A program made the translations under genes and the position numbers. The notes under the pieces are model-generated. The model was given only the letters and a program-made list of their open reading frames with translations, was not told the DNA's origin and did no database searches. DNA of 64,000 bases from Rotaria sordida (lineage: Eukaryota; Rotifera; Eurotatoria; Philodinida; Philodinidae): contig CAJNOL010000541.1 in assembly GCA_905250125.1 (NCBI GenBank), positions 1-64,000 of the forward strand. The letters run 5' to 3'. Shown here piece by piece: positions 48,580 through 61,145 of the stretch (position 1 is its first letter; each line of letters opens with the position of its first letter).

Positions 48580-50079
48580 ACACAAATCATGATTCAATTT
48601 TTGTAGTGACTAATACATTTAAAAAATGGTCGCTTTTTGAGAACACAATAAAAATGCAACAATGCAATTTTACTCATTCTGAAAAGTGATCATTTTTCAT
48701 TAATTAACTTAATTTTTCGACACAATTAGGAATCTACGAAATTTATACATTTCTATTTAAAAAACAAACTTAATCAAATATTCTTAATTAATTTTATTTT
48801 GAAGTTTTATAAATCGTTTGTCGATGTATCCTGTATTATTTTGTCTATTTGATCATTGAGTTAAATCTAATAAATTCATTTTGTTTTCATAAAAATGATT
48901 TCATTGATCTATCCATGAGATATCGTACAAATGCAATTGACTATACTTTTTGTTGCTAATTACACTGTTAATTAACTGTTTATTTGATTATTTTGTAGTT
49001 GTAAATTTAATTTTTGTTGCCTTTTTCAATATAATATCCTTCATATCACATTTAATGTAATATTCTTACTTTCATAGAATTATCTATAAATTTATCTATG
49101 TCATCTTTCTTTAGAAAAATTTGTTAAATTACGGACAAGGAAATTATCTATTATTGATAACATATTCAATCTGATATTTTAACTACGTAGATTTATTCTC
49201 ATTGGATTATCTTCGATATAAAGGTCTTTTTGTTATGCTTTTACTATGATGAGAAATCTTTTGTTCTCATTATTCTAAAAACAAAACAATGACAGTCATA
49301 TATCAAAATACAGAAAAAAAACAAATCTTAACATGTAAATTCTCTTAATGTGAGTAGACTAGATTTGTATAAGTAGATAATTGAAAACAATTTTTTTTAG
49401 TGAAAACATTTAATACAGTACATCGAGCAGTGAAAGAAATAGTTTAGTTATACTAGATTTTTTTTTGTGTGCTTTATTTATTAAATTATCTTTAAGAATA
49501 TGAATTGAACATGTCAGACATTACTGTGAAATAAATTTCATAAGATAGACCTATAGAAAATTCTAAATATAGTATAATACATATATATATATGTTTGAAA
49601 CAAGTCAGATTATTATCGATGTATAACTAACAATCTTGATTCTTGTTGTTTTTTTTTTTATATAAACACATTTTGTTATAATTATACTGATCAAATAATA
49701 AGATAAACATACGTTTGAAAAATTTCTCACTTCTATGTCGCAGGGTAGTCACAATCAATCGCGTGATGTTTCCATTTCATGGTATTCTATTCCCACAACG
49801 TATTCTATTGTTTTTTTTGTTTTTCGTCACTTCCTTTCATGTCACATGGATTACTCATTTATTGTTCTAGTTTTTATGACGCACAGGGATTTTCTCTTTT
49901 TGTTCTAATTATCCCTTGGATTTATCATTTCTCCTTCATCATGTTTATTGTACTTTTCATATCATGTTGATTATATTGGAATTTTCATAGCGTTTACCCG
50001 TATATAGTGTATGATTTCACTAGAGATGACATTCGATCATGCATTCATCTTTTTCGACGTTTAGAATTACTCATTAAGA
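48580..50079. other. AT-rich spacer
   Basis: Nothing recognised. Confidence 0.5.
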
Positions 50080-51305
50080 GCTATTGCACGATACAGACGA
50101 CCGAAATCTGAATCATGGGCTCAATTGATATCACGAATTTCAATGAAACTTTATCTGTATGTATCTCTAAGTGAAATGTGAGAACATAGAAAATGTGAGC
50201 TTCCAAAACCATTTTCTTATTGAGTTATTCAATCTACAACAGAAGCATCCTACAGTAAAAAATGAAGAAGACTATTGTACTACTCATGCATTGTGTATTT
50301 CACCGTTAGTCAACAATAATGTATCGAGTACTGAAATTTGGTAGACCGTTGGTATAATAGGTACTCTACATACTGAAACACTTAGAATCACTTTTCGGTG
50401 TGTTACACAATATAGAAGTATCTCCTAGGTTCTAAATATACTCCTTACAGGGTGATAGATATTCTCTCTTATGAGCTTCCACCTTTGGAGCTAACGAGAG
50501 AAGTTCATCAACTGTTCAATCACTTTTGTGTTGAGAATGTGTGTATTATGTAGACCCAAATGAGCTATGAATACCTTTGAAAGAGTTCAGGTTCTTAGCT
50601 TATTACTACGGAAATATAGCACTTTTACGATATTTTTTAAATAAATGCTGTGGTCCCATTCAGAAACACTAGAAAAATTGATTTTCAAATTGCAACTTGA
50701 AGCTTTATATAAAAACAGGCCTTAACGAGAATAGTTTCTTGTGAATGTTTCAGATCTTGTCGCTATTCCTATCGACATATACAACTATGGCAATAATATG
50801 TCTTTTACATCACTAAAATAAGCCTGTAGATTTTATGGCTTCATTTCAAGATAGAGCTAAATTAAAAGACCTAAGACTTTTACAAAAAACTATTCTCGTT
50901 AAGGCCTATTTCTATGTAAAATTTCAAGTTGAAATTCGAAAATCAGTTTTTCTGGTGTTTTAAGAAATCCTCTATATTATCTAACACACCGAACAGTGAT
51001 TCTAAGTGTTTCAGTATGTAGAGTACCTATTATACCAACGGTCTACCAAATTTCATTACTCGATACATTAATGTTGAATAACGATGAAATACACAATGGA
51101 TGAGTAGTACAATAGTCATCTTCATTTTTTACTGTAGGGTGCTTCTGTTGTAGATTGAATAACTCAATAAGAGAATGATTTTAGAAGCTGAAATTTTCAA
51201 TGTTCTCACATTTCACTTGGAGATACATACAGACAAAATTTCATTGAAATCCGTGATATCAAATTGAGCAGGATAGATCGTCCTTATTGTGCAACGTCTC
51301 CTAAA
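50080..51305. repeat. Foldback element C with ~340-bp arms
   Basis: The left arm (about 50080-50425) and right arm (about 50985-51305) are reverse complements at roughly 90% by eye. Examples are GGTAGACCGTTGGTATAATA (50340) against TATTATACCAACGGTCTACC (51029), and TTATTGAGTTATTCAATCTA (50218) against its complement near 51153. The ~560-bp middle is occupied by a copy of family B. No coding capacity is seen. Confidence 0.85.
50470..50960 (-). repeat. Foldback family B copy nested inside element C
   Basis: It matches the 21246-21750 element in inverted orientation through the arm (ACCCAAATGAGCTATGAATA near 50553; ATTTTCAAATTGCAACTTGA near 50682) and the loop (AACGAGAATAGTTTCTTGTG near 50722; CTTGTCGCTATTCCTATCGA near 50757). 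It then turns back into GGCCTATTTCTATGTAAAAT (near 50910) and GTTGAAATTCGAAAATCAGT, where the second arm is cut short by the element C arm. Confidence 0.75.
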
Positions 51306-52530
51306 AAGGTTCTCATCCTTTCACATTCAACATTAATGTAGTCGACTATCATTTTCGATGCAACGAAAAATTCTGATGATTATTGTACTTAGAAATGTGT
51401 GTAATTTCTAATAAAAATCTTTTGATCATTTTTATCGAAACATGTATGTAACTCAATGTAGAATCATATTGTAATATGAATAAGTAAAAATTTGGTATGA
51501 TTCGTGATTTGATCTGAGATACAATCGACATCTAGCGTCATCATTTGAGAGAATAAAAATTTATTGAATAAAAAAAGACCCAATAAAAAATTTTTCTTCG
51601 TCATGATGAAAGTAATCATCTTCGCTACGTTTTACCCATGAATGTTATTTGTTTGTTTCGCTTCTCTCGTCGTGATCACACCGTCAAACAATTACTTTCT
51701 CACTGATTTCTTATCATGAAATTTAATTCTTTTTTTTTTTGCCCTTCATTCCATTTTATTTAGTACAATTGCCTAATCTTGATAGTCTAAAATTTCTTGT
51801 CCTTGATTTTGAAGTTTTTTGTATATCTATTGGTGATTTTAATCATTTTTATATTATTTTCTTTAACTAATTATGTTTATAGTTATGTTTAAAATAGAGT
51901 CTATCAGTCTTGTATGTAATAGTTAAGCAGTCTTTCATTTCTTCTTTTTGCTAGATTTTTCTCGATGTTTAGTTGATAATGATTCATCAGGAAAAATGTT
52001 CTTCTAGGTCTTCCATCTATATTTATTCCTGTACTTTTATATAAACAAAAATTATTATTATTATGATATGGTTGTTTGAAATTATTTTCGATGATTTGAT
52101 AATAGTATAGATGTGAATATTTCTTTTTTATTATATAGAAAAAATTTTGTTTTGCAAAATCAGTGTTGTTTTTTTTTTAAACTTAATATTCATCGATTTC
52201 AAAATTGACTATTTCATGTAAGATTTATTTCGTAGTTTCCTTCTAAGATGTATTTTTTCTCATATTATAAACAATCATATCTAATTAAATCATAAACAAA
52301 AGTCTCAATTAGTTTTAAATAATAGTCGTTACATGAATGATATTGTATTGTCTATTAACGAGAGATAATTTAGTATGAAAAATAGTGTTCTCATGATTGA
52401 ATTGTGTATTGTTATTTAGTCTTATCTAAAATTTCATTTGTTTATTGATAAGAACAAAAAAAAAAAAAACAATCATCGAAGATGATTCTTTTTTTGTCTT
52501 AGATTTGTACTGAATATATAAAATAATCAA
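51306..52530. other. AT-rich spacer upstream of cytohesin
   Basis: Nothing recognised apart from poly-A/poly-T tracts; presumably contains the cytohesin promoter. Confidence 0.5.
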
Positions 52531-55406
52531 ATGACTCTCAACGGTTTCGGTAAGTAAACAAAATTATGTAGTAAAAACTTGTTCTTTTTATTTTTATGTT
52601 AGGGAACGGAACCGTTGTTGATTCTCATATTCCAATGGATTTTATTCGTCGACGTAAAGAACAATTGAAAAAAGAAATTCAAGTATGTTTTCAATGTCAT
52701 AATTTAATAAATAAATATAATATTCTATTTAAATTTTTCCTAGGAAATTCGTGAAAAAATTGCTCAATGTGAAGTTGAAATGTCTATGATTCAGTCCACT
52801 AGCAATGATGAGTATGTATAAAAAAAAAAGAAGAAAACAGTGATATCATCATTTTTAAAAAATTAATAATTTTTTTTTTTTCACATTAGTTTCTTATTTA
52901 TTATATTCATTAATGATCAAAATAAATATGGTCGAGGAAAAGGAAAGAGAAAATTAATATAATGTCAGATAGACATAACTTCTTGCCCTTAATACTTTCC
53001 TTACTTTTATAGACTGAGACAATAACGGAAATAGATAATGCGTCATTTTTTTTTTTTTTTTTTTTTTGATATTATTACATAAAGACTCGTTATATATTAT
53101 CAACGTTAATCATACAGCAAAAGAGAAAAAATAACGTCAAGCTTTATTGTCCCTTAAGAATATAAATATATCGTCATTGATACATAAGGCGTACAGTAGA
53201 ACAATTGAGACTAAAATGCTGCGTGCAATTTGTGATACTTTAGTTATTCATGAAGCAAAACATTCACCTTTTGAAATGTTCACACACAGACATTTGTCTA
53301 CTAGTGACGCAAAAAACGCCTCTGTAGTTCAACCATTAAAACCGATGTCTTATGTATGTTATTTTGCAGCACCAGTTTCACGTAAAAGATCCCAATCACC
53401 AAGGTTTTTTTTTATTAATTATTTAATTTTATCGTTTTTGAATAAAATTTCTTTCTTTTTTTTTATAGTCGTCGTAATTCAAATACTAAACAATGGTCAA
53501 TTGCTAAAAGACGATTTAATGACAACTCAAAAGAAGTAAATATTTATTTTCAAAAAAAATATATTTATGTAACCAGTGACTCGTAACAATGTGAACAAAA
53601 TGTCATCTTGACTTTTTAGAGCACTTTCCAACATATTAGAGACTTTATTCTAGAATCATACGATAGAAATTTTCATGACTTTTTCAAAGCTTCTACTGCT
53701 ATTGTTCTGGAAAAAAAAAGACTTTGAACTAATTACTTCGTGATATTTTAAGACATAATTCTAGAAAACCATGTTTTACAAAATGTAACTGAGTCTATGA
53801 CACACGCGCATTAATGTCATCGAGTATAGAATTTAAAAACAATGATGTAATTCTATTAGAAAAGAGATTTTTCACATTTTTTTACTAGTCAAGACGATTG
53901 AGTAGGTGTTCATCATCTAATCTGTAATACATTGAGAATTGACGTAAAAAAACCGAACCAAATATTTTTGTCATATTTATTATGTGCTACGTGTTATTAT
54001 TTTTTTGCTTTATGTATTGATTGTAGGGTATTCGTTGGCTTATGGAAAATGGTCTTATTCAAAATACACCAGAACATACAGCTGCTTTTCTTTTTAATGA
54101 AACTGGTTTGAGTAAACGAGCAATTGGTGATTATCTTGGAGAAAAGTATGAAATTAAAAAAAACAAAAAATTTTTTTTGTAATTCATATTTTTATTAATA
54201 TATATATAGAGATAGTTTTCATATTGATGTACTCAAACATTTTGCACATATGCATGATTTTTTTTCTATGGATATTGTTGAAGCACTGAGGTAGGTGTTT
54301 GTTTTTTTTTTTTTTTTTTTTTATTGAAATTTAATATTTTAAATGAATTTTTTCTAGACGATATTTATCTACATTTATTCTTCCGGGTGAAGCACAAAAA
54401 ATCGATCGAATTATGGAAGCATTTGCTCAGCGTTATTATGAATGTAATCCACATATTTATGCTACTGCTGGTAAGTTAAAAAACAAAAGAAAGAATTGAG
54501 AATTAAAATTTAATAAATTTTAATTATGAGTAGAAGTATGTTATATTGTATCATTTGCTACAATTATGTTAAATACATCATTACATAATAAAAGTGCTCG
54601 TATGAGTGGTGGTCAATTTACTTATGAAAAATTTTTAAATAGTTTAAATGAAACAATTGCACGTCATCAAATGCCAGAGCAAAATACAATTAAAGTAATA
54701 GGATTTTTCTTGGTGATGTTTTTTTTTTTTAATTTTGAAAATTTTATATTTTAGAATATTTATGATAATATTAAAAATAATGAATTAAAATTTCCCGATG
54801 ATGATATTAATTTAACTGTAAGAATATTCGATAGTGATGCAACAGTAATTAAAGAAGGATGGTTATGGAAACAAGGTAAACAATTAAATAAATAAATAAA
54901 TAAATAAATAAATGAACATATTTTTAGGTGGTCGTGTTCGAAATTGGAAACGACGATGGTTTATTATAACTGATGGTTTTCTTTTCTATTTTGAATCAAG
55001 AGCAGTAAATAATTTTGATTATTGATAATATTTTTTGAAAAACTAAAAGTTTTATTTAAATAGGAATCTGATAGTCCTCGTGGTGTAATACCACTTGTTG
55101 ATGTTGCTGTTCGAGAAATTGATGATGATCGTACAAAACAATATTGTTTCGAAATTTTTCCACTTACTGGAGATAAAGTTAAAGCAAGTAAAGCAGCACC
55201 AGGAGAAATTGGAAAATGGATTGAAGGTTAAATTTTTTCATATTCAATTAAATTTTACAAAAAAAAAAAATTTTTTTTTAATATATATTTTAGGTCATCA
55301 TACAGTTTATCGTATGTCAGCATCTTCAGAAGATGAACGAAAAGATTGGATTCGTGCATTACGTATAGGAAGTCAAAATCATTTACCTAAACAAAAATTA
55401 TCTTAG
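52531..55406 (+). CDS. CYTH: Cytohesin (Sec7-PH Arf guanine nucleotide exchange factor)
   Basis: Activates Arf GTPases at membranes marked by phosphoinositides. Exons: 52531-52549, 52603-52682, 52744-52811, 53370-53403, 53469-53535, 54027-54145, 54210-54290, 54358-54470, 54534-54694, 54755-54875, 54928-55004, 55064-55226, 55294-55406; about 405 aa (human ~400). N-terminal coiled coil ([20 protein letters not shown]); Sec7 domain from [20 protein letters not shown] with the catalytic 'glutamic finger' in [20 protein letters not shown] and [16 protein letters not shown] domain from [20 protein letters not shown] to [19 protein letters not shown]. The PH loop is diglycine (QGGRV), which in vertebrates favours PI(3,4,5)P3. 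The polybasic tail of vertebrate cytohesins is absent (ends PKQKLS). The junction 52811/53370 is out of phase by one base: either a micro-exon was missed in the 558-bp intron or another donor or start is used. Confidence 0.93.
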
Positions 55407-55785
55407 TAGTTTCTTTCCTTTTTTTATTCATTGTTGATTTTCACTGTCCGATCTGGTGCTATTGATCAGTGTCTGTAATAATTTTCATTCCATATGTATG
55501 TGCTTGATGGCTGGTCCATGCAATATGTTTTCATATTTGTGGCTGCTACAACGCCCGGTGCGTTGTTTATGTATAGAACAGTGTTCCCTTTTTTTTTCGT
55601 GCTCTCTCAACCATTTTTTTCTTTCTTGTCTTTTCTTTTTTTTTTTTTATATTTCTCTCGTTCTGCTGTCTTTAGTGTATAAAGAAAAAAATATATATAT
55701 ATACTGTTGAACAATAAGTGATGATTAAAAGAGATAAGAAAAACAATGCTTCGTTTTTTTTTCAGATTCCTATAGAAATAATATC
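55407..55785. other. Short spacer between cytohesin and PSMD4
   Basis: About 380 bp holding the cytohesin 3' UTR and the PSMD4 promoter or 5' UTR, with pyrimidine-rich and TA-rich runs. No specific element is named. Confidence 0.5.
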
Positions 55786-58700
55786 ATGCCACTTGAAAGT
55801 ACAATTATATGGTGAGAAAAAAAAATATATATATAGTTATTTATGTCAAAGATAAATTTCAAATTTAAATATTTAGTATTGATAATAGTGATTTTATGCG
55901 TGATGGAGATTTTATTCCGACAAGAATGCAAGCACAACAAGATGCTGTTTCGCTTATATTTCATGCTAAGACAAGATCAAATCCAGAAAATAATGTTGGA
56001 TTACTTACACTTGCAGAGTAAAAAAAAAAAATTTATATATATATAAAATATTCTACATGTTTTTATGTTTAATATAAAAAATATTTATTTTAATTTTAGT
56101 GGTCGTGTTGTTACTCAATTGACAAGTGATGTTGGCAAGGTCTTTTCAAAGTTACATTTATTACCAATAGAAGGAAAAATTGATTTTTGTAAAGGCATTA
56201 AAGTAGCTAATGTAAGTTGTTTTCTTAAAATAAAAAAGATTTTTGCAGACAGATATCATTTAATAAAAGAAATAAATGTTGAACTCCACACCCTCAATCA
56301 CTTTACAAATTGCAAATCTTTTTTATTAGAACGAGCATGAAACATACTACAAAACGCTGTTAGCGCAATCCGTGGAAGATTAAAATATGAAACACGATAT
56401 AACTGCTCTTGCTAATCATGGGAAAATTATTTTATTCTATTTATTTTGTGTGCATTTCCTCACCATCCTTTTTTCTTAATCCTTTTGAACTGTAATGAGG
56501 AAATACTTCGTATATCATAATGAAGAAACGTTATTGATATACAGTCTGTCGTCGTATATCAACAATGTTTTCTCGCAGTCTGTGAGAAAGCTGGAAATTT
56601 CTAGCCTAGATACTTCAGCGCTAATTATACAAAAAACTGTACTTAATAAACTGAATGAAGTTTGTTTTGCTACATAGCTCGGAGATGGTTTCGAACATTT
56701 TTAACTATAGTTTGTAATATTTTTTTGATCAAGTTTTTTTGCTTTGTGTTTAATCATTCGAGCTAATGCATCAAAATTTTTTACTTCCCAATTATTTTCA
56801 TACACTTTTTCGTTTGAGTAGAGCCTAAGCGATTTCAATTGATTTCGAGGATTAGCATTCTGACGAGAAATGAATGATATATTTTTCTTGTTCAAATGTT
56901 CCTTTACAATATTTGGATAATGAGAACTTGTCTAATCGAGTCACAAACGATAATTTTCCATCATGATGACATTTTTCTATAAAAGAAAAGTCTTTTATTA
57001 ATATATTCTTTAAAATATGTGGCTTCAAGAACAACTTGCTTGCTTCTATGGATATACATGTTAGATACTTTTGTCGATGACATGGCTATTCAAACCAGCA
57101 TCATCTTTGGTTCAAATTTGTTTTTTGTTTTGAAATTTACTGTTTGGAGAAGTCGTAGCTGGATTAATCGAATAAAAGAATCGATTGTTGACGTCGTTGC
57201 CGCTATTTAATTTGAAATATTTTTATCATTCAAAATTAGATCGCAAACGGTCAACAATTTCCGATATATTTTTCTACGAATTTCTTGTCCATTGTCAGAG
57301 ATTTTCTAATAATGATTAATGTTTTTTTTTTCTGTCAGATTATATCAAATAGTTTAATAATGTATCCCAAATCGTCATCGTAGTTTTCGTCAATTCAGAT
57401 CACATCGATTGTTCACAGATTTAACGATACTATTCAATTGTTTGTCTGAAATCTTACGAGATCGATCACTTTTTTTTGGCAAATATTTTATAGTTCCATC
57501 ATGACAATACTTCCGTAACAGAGATCCGCGAGACAAACTCGCGCGTGGGCATGTCACATGTCTCTTTCGTGTTTTGCTCTATGAGCGTATTTCACCATGG
57601 TTAATTAGTTTTTTTCAGCGTGTTTTCAAGAAGTCAGAGTGTGAGTGTGGGTGTCGACCGTAATTTTCACGAGATTATTTAAAGAGTCAGAATAAAAGTT
57701 GTAAATACGTGTTACTTGAGATTCTCTTTTATCACGTGCCATTCTTTTTTACAAATGACCTATAACAATATGTCATATCTCTTACAAAAGAGAAGAGAAA
57801 AGGCTATCAGATGATAATCAAATATTTACTTTGACATATGTTTGCTCGTATGAAACTGACCTCAATGTTTTTCTTTCATTTCTCTTGCAACGTTGATTAT
57901 TTTTGGAAGTTACTATTTTTTATTATTAGAGAGTTGTAAATCTTAATGAAACGAAATATATTATTTGTACACATGAATATTTTTATTATGACTTCAGTAT
58001 AGATAAGTTATTTAGAAAAAAAATCAAATTAAGAATTTTCGACTATGTCTCATTGTCCTTCTTTAAACAACGAACAAATTTCATATATTCGAACTAGGCT
58101 GTTTCAGATTTTATTTCCAGGATTATGAGATTTAAAGGAAAACTTCAGATGAAAGTTCATTTATTCGATTCTTACTGATAACTGATTATTATAGTAAGAG
58201 AGCATTACACGTTAACAAAATATATCTTCGAACTGAATGATTTCTATTAACTATTATTTTCAAAAAGCATGATTATAAATTATTGACATTTATTTGTTTT
58301 TTGTTTTCTTGAAATAGTTAGCATTAAAACATCGACTAGGAAAAAATCATCGACCTCGTATTGTTGTTTTTGTTGGTAGTCCATTAGAAGTTGATCCTAA
58401 TGAATTTACTAAATTAGCAAAACGATTAAAAAAAGAAAAAATATCAATTGATATTGTTGTCTTTGGTGAAGAGGTAAGATTTTTGTTTTTTTGATAAACA
58501 GAACATATGAATTTATTTACATACTGTTTGTTTATATTTAGTCTTCACGTGAGAAATTCGAAGAATTTATTACAGTTATTAATGGAAAAGAGAATACAAA
58601 GTAAATAGAAAAAAATAAATCTAAACAAATATAAATAGACAATTTATTTGAATTGATTGTAGTTCTCATTTGATATGTGTAGCATCCGGAGCTAATTTAC

Positions 58701-59945
58701 CTGATGCACTTATTAATACACCAATTATTCAAAGTGAAGATGGTTCAGGTCTACCAAATGGTTATTCAGCAAGTGCTTTTGCATTTGGAATAAATCCTGA
58801 AGATGATCCAGAATTAGCTATGGTTAGTTTTTTTATTTTATTTTGATTACACGGAGCTCGAATACATACATAGGATACCATTGTAATTGTATGACAAGTA
58901 GAAAAGAGGAAATTATGGATATAGAAATCTATGAGAAATCTTAGACTCCGTTGTTATATCCAAAATTGCGTAGAATCCTAGAACCATTGTCACCCTAGAA
59001 AGTTATAATTACTGCTGAAGTTCTAATCTTATAGAAGACTAGACATTCAATTTTATTAGATCTGTATTATGATATGAAACTACGGAGTTATTCATGAAGC
59101 TTATGCAAAGAATTTCATAAGATTTTTGGCAACTCCACTCGATTCTACAAGTAGTGAATTTTAAAATCATCTTTACAAAAGTCTCATGATCGAATAATTA
59201 AGATTATACTCCTAGTAATAAATGTGATTATTTCTTTTAGGCTCTTCGTATTTCTATGGAAGAACAACGACGTGTTCAAGAAGCTGAAATAGGTCGTAGC
59301 ACAGGTACTGAAGGAGCTCAACAGAATCCACCGACAAATACAGGAAGTTCAGGTAGGATTAATTTCTTTTTATCATGATACGATATATAAATAGAAGCAT
59401 TAATGTTAATATTTTAATAGGTACTAATGAAATGGATGTAACTCGACTTACGGAAGATGAACAAATTGCTTTGGCTATTCAAATGTCTATGACACAAGCT
59501 GAAAGTGCTAGTATGTTATGTTTATTTTTTTTTTTTTTTAATTTAAGAAAAATTTTCTTTATTTTAAGATACGAATGATGTTGAAATGAAAGAAGAACCT
59601 TCTACTTCTACTGATATACCATCAAACACTCAACAATCAACAAAGGTAAATATATATATAAAATTTTTCTTTTTTTATTTATTTAGGAATAAAATTTTTT
59701 TGCAATAGACTAATGAAGAAACACAACAAAATACTGACACATTTGCAGCTTCTCTCAATGATCCACAATTTTTACGTGATGTCCTTCGTGATTTACCTGG
59801 TGTTGATGTTGACAGTGAAGCTGTACGAGCAGCTCTTGAACAAGTACAACAACAACAACAACAACAACAACCGAAAAAAGACACAGAGGATAATGATGAC
59901 AATGACAAATCAAATGCAACAAAGAAGAAAAAAGATGAAAAATAA
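55786..59945 (+). CDS. PSMD4: 26S proteasome ubiquitin receptor Rpn10/PSMD4
   Basis: Subunit of the 19S regulatory particle; captures polyubiquitinated substrates at the base-lid interface. Ten exons: 55786-55811, 55877-56017, 56100-56211, 58318-58473, 58542-58600, 58663-58822, 59241-59352, 59421-59510, 59569-59645, 59709-59945. The total is 1,170 nt, 389 aa (human 377). The VWA domain opens [20 protein letters not shown] and continues [40 protein letters not shown] and [14 protein letters not shown]1 is [16 protein letters not shown] (about residues 214-230) and UIM2 is [20 protein letters not shown] (265-284). Then comes the Rpn13-type C-terminal region ([20 protein letters not shown]), a Gln run and a KKKKDEK tail. 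The donor-acceptor phases agree throughout. Intron 3 (2,106 bp) holds a dead mariner; intron 6 is 418 bp with nothing recognised. An AATAAA overlaps the stop codon (59941) and another is at 59953. Confidence 0.97.
56640..57560 (-). pseudogene. Dead mariner/Tc1-type transposase in PSMD4 intron 3
   Basis: On the minus strand, following decreasing coordinates, come blocks in several frames: [20 protein letters not shown] (about 57465-57405, helix-turn-helix); [17 protein letters not shown] (about 57285-57235); [10 protein letters not shown] then [18 protein letters not shown] (about 57125-57030); a [16 protein letters not shown] block (about 56990-56945); [20 protein letters not shown] (about 56850-56790); [18 protein letters not shown] (about 56775-56720). 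The order and wording (KFEPKxMxWIAMS, VYENNWE) fit mariner-like transposases. Stops and frameshifts rule out activity. Possible inverted ends are CTCCACACCCTCAATCACT near 56284 and the complement of GAGTGTGAGTGTGGGTGTC near 57637. Confidence 0.7.
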
Positions 59946-60566
59946 AGAAGAAAATAAAATAAACATTGTTGAATGAAGCAATGTAATATTTAATCAAGGA
60001 ACATTTCCGTGGATTTTTTTTTTAAATGTTATTGTTGTTATTTTTATGTTTATTTCATCCTATTTCTTTTCCTCTTTCATTTTGCTGATTTAGTCCAGCT
60101 AAAGAAGCTTAACATCAATCTATTATTTCAATTATCAAAAAAAAAAAAAAAAAAAACAAACAAACATAGTTTTAAACATAGATTTTTTACAATATTCTAA
60201 TCATTTAAATTATGTTTTATGCTTTCAAATCGATTGAATACAACTGTCAAATGAATTTCATTATCTAATTCAACTATTTTTCTCTTATGTAATCACAAAA
60301 ATCTTCATAATTAAAATCATTGAAGTAGTATATGTCAAAGAAATGCAATGTTATCAAATGAAATATGTTATTTCTCATAACAAACCAGTCTTTTCCTTTC
60401 ATTTACTATAAGATTTATAATTGTAAAAGTGAACGTTGCATTTCTCATAATTGAACGAGTCATATATATGTTGCATAACAAAAAGTACATGCTGATAAAA
60501 TTTGTTTTGTCTATTCGTTATCGAAAAAAAAAAAAAAAAGAAAAGAAACGAGAAGAACCATATGAG

Positions 60567-60604
<38 letters not shown>

Positions 60605-60873
60605 ACACAAATAAGAAAAAAAAAGAAACATAATGAAGTGAAGAAGAGAAAAAGAAGCAAAATGGAAGAAGTTATAGTTTCTATATTCGTTTTGAATTTG
60701 CTTCAATGGAATAAACGAAAAAAAAAAAAAAAAGAAAAAGAAAAAGAAAACAAATGATTTGAATAGCTGGTTGGTCATTCAGAAAGAAAAAAAAAAAAAA
60801 GAACAATCGTTCAATTATGTTTTTTGTATTTCATCACAAAATGCACGTTGAAGAATAAAAAGATCTCTGTTTT
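59946..60873. other. Convergent spacer between PSMD4 and FHL with GA microsatellite
   Basis: 3' UTR and spacer of two convergent genes. It is rich in poly-A tracts and has a (GA)n run at about 60572-60602. No gene is recognised. Confidence 0.6.
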
Positions 60874-61114
60874 TTAATTTGTTTTAGGATAGTTATTAAC
60901 AATACTACGTTGTCCACCACTAAAACCACTATTTTCTGTTGTATTGTATTGGTCTCGTTTACCACAATCAGGACAAAGAATTTCAGGACCATCAGTAAGA
61001 AAACCTCGGCCAACAAGTGAACTTCGACAACGTTGACATACAAAACAATCATTATGCCAATGACGATCTTCAAATGATATATAACGTGTACCACCAACAC
61101 CTATCGAACATAAT

Positions 61115-61145
<31 letters not shown>

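Noticed and set aside
53147-53403. Alternative N-terminal coding extension of cytohesin exon 4
   Set aside because: Open upstream to 53147 and containing ATGs, but the extra sequence does not resemble cytohesins; kept only as a possible explanation of the phase problem.
60399-60778. Leu/Ser-rich and Phe-rich open stretches around the GA microsatellite
   Set aside because: Products of simple repeats (GA/CT and poly-A/T), not genes.
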